This document shows, in pieces, positions 16,082 through 25,455 of a stretch of DNA of 64,000 nt (position 1 is the stretch's first letter; the number at the start of each line of letters is the position of its first letter). The stretch lies in the NCBI RefSeq assembly GCF_947486615.1, contig NZ_CANKUD010000003.1:372001-436000 (forward strand). The letters run 5' to 3'. The position numbers and the translations under genes were made by a program. Below the pieces are notes generated by a model. It had not been told where the DNA came from and made no database searches. It saw only the letters and a list, made by a program, of their open reading frames with translations. Source of the DNA: an uncultured Modestobacter sp. Its GTDB lineage: Bacteria > Actinomycetota > Actinomycetes > Mycobacteriales > Geodermatophilaceae.

Positions 16082-16537
16082 ATGTCCAACGCAGACCTGC
16101 CCGGCGCCGGCAGCCGGGGTCGTACCTGGCCCCAGTGGCTGTCGCTCGCCTTCGGCGTCGTCTACCTCGCCATCGGGGTCATCGGGTTCTTCATCACCGG
16201 CTTCGACGACTTCTTCGGGATGTCGGACGACACCCTGCTCGGCTTCATGATCAACCCGATGCACAACGTGGTGCACATCGTCATCGGGCTGGCCGGCATC
16301 GCCCTGGCCAGCACCCTCGGTGGTGCCCGGGCCTACGGCTGGCTGCTCGCCGTCGGTTACGGCGCGGCCTTCGTCTACGGGCTGATCGCCCAGGGCGAGG
16401 ACTGGGACTTCCTCAACATCAACACCGCGGACAACGTGCTGCACATCGTGACCGCGGTGATCGGCCTGGTCATCGCGCTCGGCCCGGTGAAGACCGTGGA
16501 CACCGCGCGCGGACCGGACCAGTCCCTGCGCCGCTGA
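16082..16537 (+). CDS. DUF4383 four-helix membrane protein
   Basis: 151 aa. ATG 16082 sits after GGGAGGACCACC. Four hydrophobic helices are visible: 'LSLAFGVVYLAIGVIGFFI', 'VVHIVIGLAGIALAS', 'YGWLLAVGYGAAFVYGLIA' and 'VLHIVTAVIGLVIAL'. The repeated 'NPMHNVVHIVIG' and 'NTADNVLHIVTA' segments are characteristic of the DUF4383 family, common in Actinobacteria and of unknown function. It is bounded by hairpins on both sides and is probably monocistronic. Confidence 0.8.
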   Translation: MSNADLPGAGSRGRTWPQWLSLAFGVVYLAIGVIGFFITGFDDFFGMSDDTLLGFMINPMHNVVHIVIGLAGIALASTLGGARAYGWLLAVGYGAAFVYGLIAQGEDWDFLNINTADNVLHIVTAVIGLVIALGPVKTVDTARGPDQSLRR

Positions 16538-16565
16538 GCCCACCAGCGCCCGGCAGCAGCTCCAC

Positions 16566-16607
16566 CGCGACCGCCCGGACACCGTCACCGGTGTCCGGGC
16601 GGTCGCG
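16566..16607. terminator. 18-bp perfect hairpin after the DUF4383 gene
   Basis: CGCGACCGCCCGGACACC and its exact complement are separated by 6 nt. There is no T-tract, as is usual for actinobacterial terminators. Confidence 0.75.
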
Positions 16608-16645
16608 CGTGCGGCCCCCGGTGCGTCCTACGTCACGTCCGGCGC

Positions 16646-16651
16646 TAACGT
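16646..16651 (+). promoter_or_regulatory. -10 box of the acyl-CoA dehydrogenase gene
   Basis: TAACGT lies 6 bp before ATG 16658, implying a leaderless transcript; no ribosome site is visible between them. Confidence 0.5.
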
Positions 16652-16657
16652 CCGGCC

Positions 16658-17869
<1,212 letters not shown>

Positions 17870-17930
17870 GGAAGGACACCCTCGCCCCCCACCGCTCGCA
17901 CGCTCGCGGCGGGCCCCTGCGAGGGGGCCG

Positions 17931-17961
17931 CTGGTGCCGCCGACCCGGTCGGCGGCACCAG
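17931..17961. terminator. Bidirectional terminator between convergent genes
   Basis: CTGGTGCCGCCGAC-CCG-GTCGGCGGCACCAG: a perfect 14-bp stem with a 3-nt loop directly before the stop of the leftward small gene and 61 bp after the acyl-CoA dehydrogenase stop. Confidence 0.75.
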
Positions 17962-18162
17962 TCACGGGGCCAGCGTGCCCCCGAACGCCCCGCCGGCCAG
18001 CTTCGCCATCAGCTGGGTGCGGTCCAGCCCCGCCGCGGTGAGCGCGTCGGCGTCCCGGTCGGTGTCGATCTGCTCCGGCAGCCCCGCCTCCACCCGGTCC
18101 GCGGTGTCGTTGTCGCCCTCGGTGCGCAGCACCTGGACCAACTGCTCCCTGCTGATCTGCAC
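17962..18162 (-). CDS. Small conserved hypothetical protein
   Basis: 66 aa from GTG 18162, which follows GGAGG at 6 nt; the track's GTG 18174 has poorer spacing. The sequence 'ISREQLVQVLRTEGDNDTADRVEAGLPEQID' is charged and probably helical, with no signal peptide or membrane segment. The family name is not known to me, but the composition and good ribosome site support a real gene. It is followed by a hairpin terminator and transcribed away from a small membrane-protein gene. Confidence 0.6.
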   Translation of the reverse strand: MQISREQLVQVLRTEGDNDTADRVEAGLPEQIDTDRDADALTAAGLDRTQLMAKLAGGAFGGTLAP

Positions 18163-18242
18163 GGCCGCCTCCACTCCTGGATGTGTCAGCGGTCACACTG
18201 CCGGGTCGGTCCCGAGATCGCCAGGTGGTCCCGATCAGGCGG

Positions 18243-18440
18243 TCAGCGCGGCTGCGCCCGACGCACGAGGAGGCCGCCCGCCACCGCCACCACCAGGCCG
18301 ACCGCCACCTGGGCGATGCCGATCCCGCCGCGGTCGCTGCCGAACCAGGTGACCGAGGAGACCAGCAGGACGACGGCGATGCCCAGCAGGAAGAGGCCGA
18401 TCTGCCGCTCGCGGGGGGCCCGCGGTTCCGGTGAGGTCAT
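18243..18440 (-). CDS. Small two-helix membrane protein
   Basis: 65 aa from ATG 18440; the longer track ORF (to 18614) runs into the divergent lacI-type gene and is unlikely. A charged N-terminus ('PEPRAPRERQ') precedes two hydrophobic helices, 'IGLFLLGIAVVLLVSSVTWF' and 'GIAQVAVGLVVAVAGGLLV', and an arginine tail. No family recognised. It is divergent from the LacI regulator. Confidence 0.55.
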   Translation of the reverse strand: MTSPEPRAPRERQIGLFLLGIAVVLLVSSVTWFGSDRGGIGIAQVAVGLVVAVAGGLLVRRAQPR

Positions 18441-18525
18441 GGGGTCGACCTTCTCAGACCGACCTGAGAGCGGTTCCAGCGCGCTGGGCCTCCCGGGACC
18501 GCCCCGCCGGTGCCAGGCTGGTGAC

Positions 18526-19518
18526 ATGCGCCAGGAGCACCGGCCCGCGGTGACCATCGAGCACGTCGCCCGCGCCGCCGGGGTCTCCCGGGCCACGGTG
18601 TCCCGGGTGCTCACCGGGTCGGGGCCCTCCTCCGCCGACGCCGCACAGCGGGTACGCGCCGCCGCCGAGCGGCTGGGCTACACCGCCGACCCGGTCGCCC
18701 GGGCGCTGGTGCACGGCGGGGGCACCCGGCTGGTCGTCGCGGTGACCAGCGCCTCCCCCACCGACCTCGTCGACTGCCCCTACGTCTCCCGGGTGGTCGG
18801 CTCGGCCGCCCAGCGGTGCGCCGGCGACGGGCTCGGGGTGGCGCTGCAGTGGCTGCCGCTGGGGTCACCGGAGCCCACGCTCGAGGCGCTGGCCCGGGAC
18901 CGCTCGGTCGCCGGGGTGGTGCTGGTCAACACCACCCACCGGGTGCTGGCCGCGCTGCCGCCCCGGCTGTCCGGGCGGGTGGTCTCGATCGGCGCGGGCT
19001 CCCCCGCCGTCCCCCTGGTCGACGTGGACACCGCGGCGGCCGCGACGGCGCTCACCGCGCACCTGCTCTCCTCGGGACGCCGGCGGATCGCGATGCTGGC
19101 CGGGCCGCCGTGGCTGCCCTGCGCCGAGCGCCCGGTGGCCGCGCACCGGGCCGCCGTCCGCGCCGCCGGCCTGCCGGAGCGGGTGCTGGCCGCGGACTTC
19201 ACCGCCGAGAGCGGCCGGCTCGGCGCCGTCGAGGCGCTGCGCCGCTGGCCGGACACCGACGCCCTGTACGCGATCTCCGACGAGACCGCGCTGGGCGCGA
19301 TCCAGGCGCTGCGGGCGCTGGGCCGCCGTGTCCCGGAGGACGTCGCGGTGACCGGTTTCGACGACCTGCCGCTGGCCGCCGTCACCGGTCCGCCCCTGAC
19401 CACCTCGACCCACCCGGTCGAGCAGATCGCCGCCCGCGCCGCCGGCAGCCTGCTCGACCGCGACCGGACGCCGGTGACGCTGTTCGGCTCCGCGCTGGTG
19501 GTCCGGCAGAGCGCCTGA
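18526..19518 (+). CDS. LacI-family transcriptional regulator
   Basis: 330 aa from ATG 18526; the track ORF start (16756) is a frame artefact. The N-terminal HTH 'VTIEHVARAAGVSRATVSRVLTGSG' and hinge 'AAERLGYTADPVARALVHGG' are typical, followed by a periplasmic-binding-like effector domain ('SVAGVVLVNTTHR', 'DALYAISDETALGAIQALRALG', 'VTGFDDLPLAAVTGPPLTTS'). The effector is probably a sugar or sugar derivative. No sugar genes adjoin: a membrane protein is divergent and the aldehyde dehydrogenase converges. CAGGCT lies 6 bp before the start, a possible -10 of a leaderless mRNA. Confidence 0.9.
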   Translation: MRQEHRPAVTIEHVARAAGVSRATVSRVLTGSGPSSADAAQRVRAAAERLGYTADPVARALVHGGGTRLVVAVTSASPTDLVDCPYVSRVVGSAAQRCAGDGLGVALQWLPLGSPEPTLEALARDRSVAGVVLVNTTHRVLAALPPRLSGRVVSIGAGSPAVPLVDVDTAAAATALTAHLLSSGRRRIAMLAGPPWLPCAERPVAAHRAAVRAAGLPERVLAADFTAESGRLGAVEALRRWPDTDALYAISDETALGAIQALRALGRRVPEDVAVTGFDDLPLAAVTGPPLTTSTHPVEQIAARAAGSLLDRDRTPVTLFGSALVVRQSA

Positions 19519-19527
19519 GCGCGGCGG

Positions 19528-21090
19528 TCAGATCGCGGCGGGGTACCGCGAGTGCTCCGGGAAGTTGCCGTACAGCAGCTCGTTGTCCGGGCCCTGGGTG
19601 ACCGCCTGGACCAGCAGCTCCCCGCCGACGAAGCAGCCCAGCCAGGACGCGCCGCGGCCGCCGAACGGCTCGGCCCGGTCCCCGCGGGAGCGCGGCTTGT
19701 TGATGCCGACCTTGAACGCCTGCACCTCCCGGGCCAGCCGGCGGGCCTTGTCCTCGTCGTCGCAGGCGAGGCTGGCGACCAGCGCGCCGTTGGAGGCGTT
19801 CATCTGGGCCAGCAGCTCGGCCTCGGAGTCGACCACGACGATCGTGTCGATCGGCCCGAACGGCTCGGCGTGCATCAGCGCGCTGGCCCCGGCGGGGGAG
19901 AGCAGCGCGGCCGGGGCGACGTAGGCCGAGGTGTCCTGCCCGGTGATGAACCGGCCGTCGGTGACGCTGCCGCGGTACAGCGGGACCGCACCCCGGTGCA
20001 TCGCGTCGTCCACCCGGCGGCCCAGCTCCTGCGCCTTGGCCGCGCTGATCACCGGGCCGAAGTCCAGCGTCGGGAGGTCGTCGCCGTCGGCCTCGACGGC
20101 CAGCGGGTGGCCGAACCGCAGCGACTGCACGACCGGCAGGTAGGTGGCCAGGAACTGGTCGACCAGCTCCCGCTGGACGACGTAGCGCGGGTAGGCGGTG
20201 CAGCGCTGCTTGCCGTACTCGAAGCCCTTCTTCAGGTGCGCGGCGAGCCCGGCCCAGTCGGAGAACTCCCAGATGCCCCAGGCGTTGAGCCCCTCCTGCT
20301 CGAGCATGTGCCGCTTGCCGGTGTCCAGCAGGTCGGCGGCGACCTTGCCGCCGTTGGACCGGCCGCCGACGAAGGCCAGCGCACCGATCTCCGGGGAGCG
20401 CACCAGCACGGACGACAGCTCCGCGCCCCCGCCGGAGAGCAGGGTGACCGGCAGCCCCTCCCGGGCCATCAGCGCGTGGGCCAGGGTCAGGCAGGCCGCG
20501 CCGCCCTGGGACGGCGTCTTGGCCAGCACCGCGTTGCCGGCGAGCAGCTGCACCAGCTCGCTGTGCACCAGCACCGACATCGGGTAGTTCCAGCTGGCGA
20601 TGTTGCTGACCGGGCCGGGCAGCGGCTCGCGGCCGGTGAGCATGCCGTCGATCTCCGCCAGGTACCAGCGGACGCCGTCCAGGGCGCGGTCGACGTCGGC
20701 GCAGGCCAGCTTCCACGGCTTGCCGATCTCCCAGGCCAGCAGCAGCGCCAGCTCGTCGCGGGCGGCGGCCATCGCCTCGACCGCGGCGGTCACCCGGGCC
20801 TTCCGCTCGGCCAGCGGCGTCCGGGCCCACTCCCGGTGGGCGGCCGCGGCGGCCAGGACGGCGTGCTGCGCCTCACCGGCGGAGAGCCGGGGCAGGCCGA
20901 TCAGCTTCGTGCCGTCGACCGGGGTGACCATCGGCTCGGGGCTGCCGATCGGCCGCCAGGCGCCGTCCACCAGGTTGTGCAGCCGGTCGGTGCCGAAGGC
21001 CTCGGGGGCGAGCTCGGCGGCGCGGCCGAGCACCGCGGCCCACTCGGTGCCGGGCTTGACGTGCAGGGCCGGGGGCGTCGTGGCTGCCAT
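19528..21090 (-). CDS. Divergent aldehyde dehydrogenase
   Basis: 520 aa. Aldehyde dehydrogenase fold with 'NIASWNYPMSVLVHSELVQLLAGNAVLAKTP' reduced to a partial cofactor site, 'YGKQRCTAYPRYVV' with the likely catalytic cysteine, and 'HAEPFGPIDTIVVV' near the C-terminus. Several hallmarks are altered: the usual 'FTGS' turn is 'FVGGRSNGG' and the usual 'ELGG' loop is 'LEQEGLNAWGI'. It therefore belongs to an outlying clade and its substrate is uncertain. ATG 21090; CAGAGT lies 6 bp upstream. It is divergent from the first tctC gene, which may hint at a related substrate. Confidence 0.82.
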   Translation of the reverse strand: MAATTPPALHVKPGTEWAAVLGRAAELAPEAFGTDRLHNLVDGAWRPIGSPEPMVTPVDGTKLIGLPRLSAGEAQHAVLAAAAAHREWARTPLAERKARVTAAVEAMAAARDELALLLAWEIGKPWKLACADVDRALDGVRWYLAEIDGMLTGREPLPGPVSNIASWNYPMSVLVHSELVQLLAGNAVLAKTPSQGGAACLTLAHALMAREGLPVTLLSGGGAELSSVLVRSPEIGALAFVGGRSNGGKVAADLLDTGKRHMLEQEGLNAWGIWEFSDWAGLAAHLKKGFEYGKQRCTAYPRYVVQRELVDQFLATYLPVVQSLRFGHPLAVEADGDDLPTLDFGPVISAAKAQELGRRVDDAMHRGAVPLYRGSVTDGRFITGQDTSAYVAPAALLSPAGASALMHAEPFGPIDTIVVVDSEAELLAQMNASNGALVASLACDDEDKARRLAREVQAFKVGINKPRSRGDRAEPFGGRGASWLGCFVGGELLVQAVTQGPDNELLYGNFPEHSRYPAAI

Positions 21091-21249
21091 GTCGGCACTC
21101 TGCCAGTCGTCCTGGACGTCTGGGAGGTGATGCGGGTCACCATCTCACCGGGATCGTTGCCCGACCGTGACGGAGCGGCCGCCCGGCCTGCGGTGACGCA
21201 GGGCACAGTGAGCCAGACCACTGCCCGCCCACCCGACGGAGGACAACCG

Positions 21250-22257
21250 ATGCAACGACGCCGGCTCACCCTTCCCGCTCTCCTCGCCGCATCCGCACTC
21301 ACCCTGGCCGGCTGCGGCGGCTCCGAGGACGAGCCCGCGACCGGGGGTGGTGGGGACGACGCGGCCGCGGCCGCGGACTACCCGACCGACGACATCACCC
21401 TGTACGTGCCCTACGCGGCGGGCGGCCCGACCGACCTGGCCGCGCGCACGATCGGCGACTGCCTCTCCGCGGAGTTCGGGCAGACCGTGGTGGTGGAGAA
21501 TCGCGAGGGTGCCTCCGGGTCCATCGGCATGCAGGCGATGCTCGCCGGCGGCAGCGACGGCTACAGCCTGTCGCTGATCGCCGTCCCGGCCACCGCGACG
21601 AACCCGCTGCAGCAGGACGTCGGCTACACCAACGAGGACTACGTCCCGATCGCCGCGGTCACCGAGATCCCCTCGGTGCTCGCGGTCGGGGAGGACTCCG
21701 AGTACGCCGACGCCGAGGCGTTCTTCCAGGCCGCCGAGGAGGACCCCGGCACGATCAACATCGGCGTCCCCGGGGCGACGACGTCCCAGGCGATGGAGGT
21801 GCAGCGGATGGCCGAGGAGTACGACGTCCAGCTGACCGCGGTGCCCTTCACCGGCAATGCCGAGATGACCACGGCGCTGCTGGGCGGCAACGTGGACGCC
21901 GTCTTCATCAACGCCTCCCAGGACGTGCTGGCCAACATCGAGGCCGGCGAGTTCGTGCCGCTGGCGGTGAGCCCGGCCGAGCAGGTCGACTACCTGGAGG
22001 GCGTGCCCACGCTGGCCGAGTCGGGCTTCCCGGAGCTGACCAACAGCGTGTCGGTGTTCGGCCTGGCGGCCCCGGCCGGCACCCCGGACGACGTGGTGCA
22101 GACCCTGGAGGACACGGTCGGCAGCTGCCTGGAGCAGCCGGAGACCCAGGAGCGGCTCGGCGAGCAGTACGTGCCCGACGAGTTCATCGGTGCGGACGCC
22201 TTCGCCGACCGGATCGACGAGATCGTCGAGGCCTACGGCCCGATCCTGCAGGACTGA
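21250..22257 (+). CDS. Tripartite tricarboxylate transporter substrate-binding lipoprotein (TctC, copy 1)
   Basis: 335 aa from ATG 21250 after GGAGGACAACCG; the track ORF start is an artefact. Signal peptide and lipobox 'LTLAGCGG'. TctC signatures: 'YPTDDITLYVPYAAGGPTDLAAR', 'VVVENREGASGSIGMQAM' and 'VPTLAESGFPEL'. Binds a carboxylate outside the cell for a TctAB carrier. It stands alone between a divergent aldehyde dehydrogenase and a convergent LysR gene, so it must share the TctAB encoded 1 kb downstream. Confidence 0.9.
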   Translation: MQRRRLTLPALLAASALTLAGCGGSEDEPATGGGGDDAAAAADYPTDDITLYVPYAAGGPTDLAARTIGDCLSAEFGQTVVVENREGASGSIGMQAMLAGGSDGYSLSLIAVPATATNPLQQDVGYTNEDYVPIAAVTEIPSVLAVGEDSEYADAEAFFQAAEEDPGTINIGVPGATTSQAMEVQRMAEEYDVQLTAVPFTGNAEMTTALLGGNVDAVFINASQDVLANIEAGEFVPLAVSPAEQVDYLEGVPTLAESGFPELTNSVSVFGLAAPAGTPDDVVQTLEDTVGSCLEQPETQERLGEQYVPDEFIGADAFADRIDEIVEAYGPILQD

Positions 22258-22266
22258 CCGCCGGCC

Positions 22267-22301
22267 GGTGCCGTCCGGGCGTCCACCGTCCGGACGGCAC
22301 C
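22267..22301. terminator. Bidirectional terminator between tctC copy 1 and the lysR gene
   Basis: GGTGCCGTCCGG and CCGGACGGCACC form a perfect 12-bp stem with an 11-nt loop, squeezed between the stop codons of two convergent genes. Confidence 0.7.
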
Positions 22302-22304
22302 GCC

Positions 22305-23204
22305 CTACCCCGACGGGCTGGGCAGCACCTCTTCGGCGGTGTCCAGGAACCCGGCCAGCACCGGGGACGGGTCGTCCCGCCGCCAGGCCAGCGCGATCGG
22401 CACCCGCACGTCCACCCCGCCGGCGATCGGCCGGAAGACCACGCCCTCCAGCTGGAGCCGTTCGGCCGAGGACGGCATCAGCGTCACCCCGACCGCGGCG
22501 CCGACCAGGGCGACCACGGTGTGCGTGTCCGGCGCCTCCTGGACGACGCGCGGGGTGAACCCGGCCGAGAAGCAGGCGTGCACGGCGGCGTCCCGCAACG
22601 CGGAGCCCTGCCGGGACGGGTAGGTGACGAACGGGTCGCCGGACAGGTCGGCCAGGTCAACCGACTGCTGTGCGGCGAGCGGGTGGTCCAGCGGCAGCAC
22701 GGCCATCAGCGGCTCGTTGAGGATCACCCGGCTGGCCAGCGGCCCGTCGGGCACCGGCGCGCGCAGGAACCCGACGTCGATCCGCCCGTCCAGCAGCGCG
22801 CTGACCTGGGTGCCGCTGAACACCGCGGGGTGCAGGTCCAGCCGCACCAGCGGGTACCGCTGGCGGTAGGTGCGGGCCATCCGGGGCAGCAGGCGCCAGG
22901 TGATCGCCCCGGTCACCCCGACCCGGATCTCCCCGCGGGCGCCCCGCTCGCTGGCCAGCACCGACTCCCGCGCGCGGTCGACCTCGGTCAGCACCCGGCG
23001 GACATGCTCCAGGAAGACGACGCCGGCCCCGGTCAGCCGCACCTGCCGGGTGGTGCGCTCCAGCAGCAGCGTGCCGACGTCGGCCTCGAGGTGCTTGATC
23101 TGCTGGCTCAGCGCCGGCTGGGCCGTGTGCAGCCGGGCGGCGGCCCGGCCGAAGTGCAGCTCCTCGGCCACGGCGGCGAAGGCACGCAGGTGCCGCAGCT
23201 CCAT
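22305..23204 (-). CDS. LysR-family transcriptional regulator
   Basis: 299 aa from ATG 23204 (ATG 23219 is also supported by a ribosome site; the track's 23897 start is not credible). HTH: 'MELRHLRAFAAVAEELHFGRAAARLHTAQPALSQQIKHLE'. The effector-binding domain begins near 'GEIRVGVTGAITWRLLP' and contains 'DVGFLRAPV'. It is divergent from tctB across 123 bp that hold a possible tctB -10 box (TAGTGT, 23282-23287) and the imperfect dyad TTCCGTATTGGA, so it probably controls the tctBAC operon in response to the transported acid. Confidence 0.9.
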   Translation of the reverse strand: MELRHLRAFAAVAEELHFGRAAARLHTAQPALSQQIKHLEADVGTLLLERTTRQVRLTGAGVVFLEHVRRVLTEVDRARESVLASERGARGEIRVGVTGAITWRLLPRMARTYRQRYPLVRLDLHPAVFSGTQVSALLDGRIDVGFLRAPVPDGPLASRVILNEPLMAVLPLDHPLAAQQSVDLADLSGDPFVTYPSRQGSALRDAAVHACFSAGFTPRVVQEAPDTHTVVALVGAAVGVTLMPSSAERLQLEGVVFRPIAGGVDVRVPIALAWRRDDPSPVLAGFLDTAEEVLPSPSG

Positions 23205-23327
23205 CGAGCCTCCGGTCATTGATGCCCTCCCCGTCTGGATCAGTGGGCGATTCCGTATTGGACCACTCTCAAAGCCAGCCCTAGTGTCCTGGGTCACACG
23301 CAGCGTCGACGAGGACGAGGTGAGCAG

Positions 23328-23840
23328 GTGCACGGGTCCACAGCGGCGTCCCAGACCGGGCCGGAGGCGACGGCGGCCCGGGCGCACCGGTGGCTCCGGC
23401 TGCACCGGCTCGCGCCCGTGCTGCTGGTCGCCCTCGGGGTGGCGGCGGTCACCGGTTCCCGCCGGCTGGGACTGGGCGAGCTGACCGCCCCGGGGCCCGG
23501 CCTCTGGCCCTTCATCGTCTCGCTGCTGCTCACCGGCACCGCGGTCGCCCTGGTCCTGGTCGACCCGGCCGAGGACTACGAGCCCTGGACGTCGGGCACC
23601 GTGCGGATCATCGCCGGACTGGTCAGCCTGGGCGTCTTCATCGTGCTGTTCCAGGCCCTCGGCTTCGTCGTCGCGGCCTTCCTGATGCTGCTGCTGTGGC
23701 TGCGGGTCTTCGGCGGGGAGTCCTGGCGGCTGACCCTGCTGCTGGCCGCCGGCGGGACGGCGGTCATGTACCTGCTGTTCGTCGAGGCGCTGGGCGTGCC
23801 CTTCCCCGACGGCCTCGTCGACGCCGTGGTCGGGGGCTGA
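23328..23840 (+). CDS. tctB: Tripartite tricarboxylate transporter small membrane subunit TctB
   Basis: 170 aa, GTG start after a GAGG site. Four hydrophobic helices typical of TctB: 'LAPVLLVALGVAAVTGS', 'GLWPFIVSLLLTGTAVALVLV', 'IIAGLVSLGVFIVLFQALGFVVAAFLMLLLWLRVF' and 'LTLLLAAGGTAVMYLLFVEALGV'. The 'FVEALGVPFPDG' ending is diagnostic. Only 1 bp separates it from tctA, so the two are translated together. First gene of an operon running to the third tctC. Confidence 0.9.
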   Translation: MHGSTAASQTGPEATAARAHRWLRLHRLAPVLLVALGVAAVTGSRRLGLGELTAPGPGLWPFIVSLLLTGTAVALVLVDPAEDYEPWTSGTVRIIAGLVSLGVFIVLFQALGFVVAAFLMLLLWLRVFGGESWRLTLLLAAGGTAVMYLLFVEALGVPFPDGLVDAVVGG

Positions 23841-23841
23841 G

Positions 23842-25455
23842 GTGAGCACCTGGAGCGGCATCGGCCAGGGGTTCTCCGTCGCCCTGGACCCGACCAACCT
23901 GCTCTACGTCTTCCTCGGCGTGCTGATCGGCACCGTGATCGGGGTGCTGCCCGGACTCGGGCCGACGGCGACGATCGCCCTGCTGCTGCCGATCACCTAC
24001 TCGGTCGAGCCGGTGACGGCGGTGATCCTGCTGGCCGGCATCTACTACGGCTCGATGTACGGCGGCACGATCACCTCGGTGCTGCTGAGGCTGCCCGGCG
24101 AGGCGGCGTCGGTGGTGACCACCTTCGACGGCTACCAGATGGCCAAGCAGGGCCGGGCGGGGCCGGCGCTGGGCATCGCCGCCGTCGGCTCCTTCATCGG
24201 CGGCATCGTGTCGGTGGTCGGGCTGGTGCTGCTGGCACCGCCGCTGGCCGACCTGGCGGTCTCCTTCGGGCCGCCGGAGTTCGTCGCGCTGACCGTCCTG
24301 GGCATCCTGCTGGTCACCTACCTGGGCACCGGCTCGGCGCTGAAGAGCCTGTCGATGGCCGCGCTGGGGCTGCTGCTCTCGACGGCCGGCCTGGACCCGA
24401 TCACCGGCACCGCCCGCTTCACCTTCGGGGAGGTCTCGCTCTTCAACGGCCTGGACTTCGTCGCGGTGGCGATGGGCCTGTTCGGCGTGGGCGAGATCCT
24501 GCACAGCCTGGAGCGGACCGAGAAGGTGCAGGCCGTCACCGCCAAGATCAAGGGCATCTGGCCGACCCGCACGGACTTCCGCGACTCGGCCGGCGCCATC
24601 GGCCGCGGCTCGCTGCTCGGCTTCGTGATCGGCGTGCTGCCCGGCGGCGGCGGGGTCGTCTCCTCGCTGGCCTCCTACGCCATGGAGAAGCGCCGGGCCA
24701 AGGACCCCAGCCGCTTCGGCAAGGGCGCCATCGAGGGGGTCGCCGGCCCGGAGACGGCGAACAACGCCTCCTCCACCTCGGCGTTCATCCCGCTGCTCAC
24801 CCTGGGCATCCCGGCCAACGTCGTGCTGGCGCTGATCTTCGGTGCGCTCCTGGTGCAGGGCATCACCCCGGGACCCCAGCTGATCGAGCAGGAGCCGGAG
24901 ATCTTCTGGGGCGTCATCGCCTCGATGTTCATCGGCAACCTGATGCTGCTGGCGCTGAACATCCCGATGGTCGGCATCTTCGTGCAGATGCTCCGGGTGC
25001 GGGCCGGCATCCTCGCCGCGTTCGCCCTGCTGGTGACCATGGCCGGCGTCTTCTCGGTCAACAACAACGTCTTCGACATGTGGATCGTGCTGGGCTTCGG
25101 CGTCATCGGCTGGCTGATGAAGAAGACCGGCTTCGAGCCCGGCCCGCTGGTGCTCGCCTTCGTGCTCGGGCCGATCCTCGAGCGCGCCTTCCGGCAGTCG
25201 ATGCTGCTCTCCGGCGGCAGCTTCGACATCTTCGTCACCCGTCCGCTGTCCGGTGGGCTGTTCGCCCTGATGGCCGTGATCATCATCGTGAGCGCGGTCA
25301 CCAGCCGGCGCCGCAAGGCCGTCTTCGGCCGGGTCGACCCCGCCGACGTCGACGAGCCGGCGCCGGACGCCGACCGGCAGGTCACCGCCGAGGGCAGCCC
25401 CGGCGCCGACTCGACGACCGACACGCCCCCCACCAGCACCCCGGGAGAACGATGA
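23842..25455 (+). CDS. tctA: Tripartite tricarboxylate transporter large membrane subunit TctA
   Basis: 537 aa, GTG start. About twelve membrane helices. The duplicated family motif is visible: 'GTVIGVLPGLGPTATIALLLPITY' in the first half and 'GFVIGVLPGGGGVVSSLASYAMEK' in the second, together with 'FGKGAIEGVAGPETANNASSTSAFIPLLTLGIP'. It is the proton- or sodium-driven carrier that accepts substrate from TctC. The hydrophilic tail (last 50 residues) is rich in Asp, Thr and Pro. Its stop overlaps the next tctC start (ATGA). Confidence 0.95.
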   Translation: MSTWSGIGQGFSVALDPTNLLYVFLGVLIGTVIGVLPGLGPTATIALLLPITYSVEPVTAVILLAGIYYGSMYGGTITSVLLRLPGEAASVVTTFDGYQMAKQGRAGPALGIAAVGSFIGGIVSVVGLVLLAPPLADLAVSFGPPEFVALTVLGILLVTYLGTGSALKSLSMAALGLLLSTAGLDPITGTARFTFGEVSLFNGLDFVAVAMGLFGVGEILHSLERTEKVQAVTAKIKGIWPTRTDFRDSAGAIGRGSLLGFVIGVLPGGGGVVSSLASYAMEKRRAKDPSRFGKGAIEGVAGPETANNASSTSAFIPLLTLGIPANVVLALIFGALLVQGITPGPQLIEQEPEIFWGVIASMFIGNLMLLALNIPMVGIFVQMLRVRAGILAAFALLVTMAGVFSVNNNVFDMWIVLGFGVIGWLMKKTGFEPGPLVLAFVLGPILERAFRQSMLLSGGSFDIFVTRPLSGGLFALMAVIIIVSAVTSRRRKAVFGRVDPADVDEPAPDADRQVTAEGSPGADSTTDTPPTSTPGER

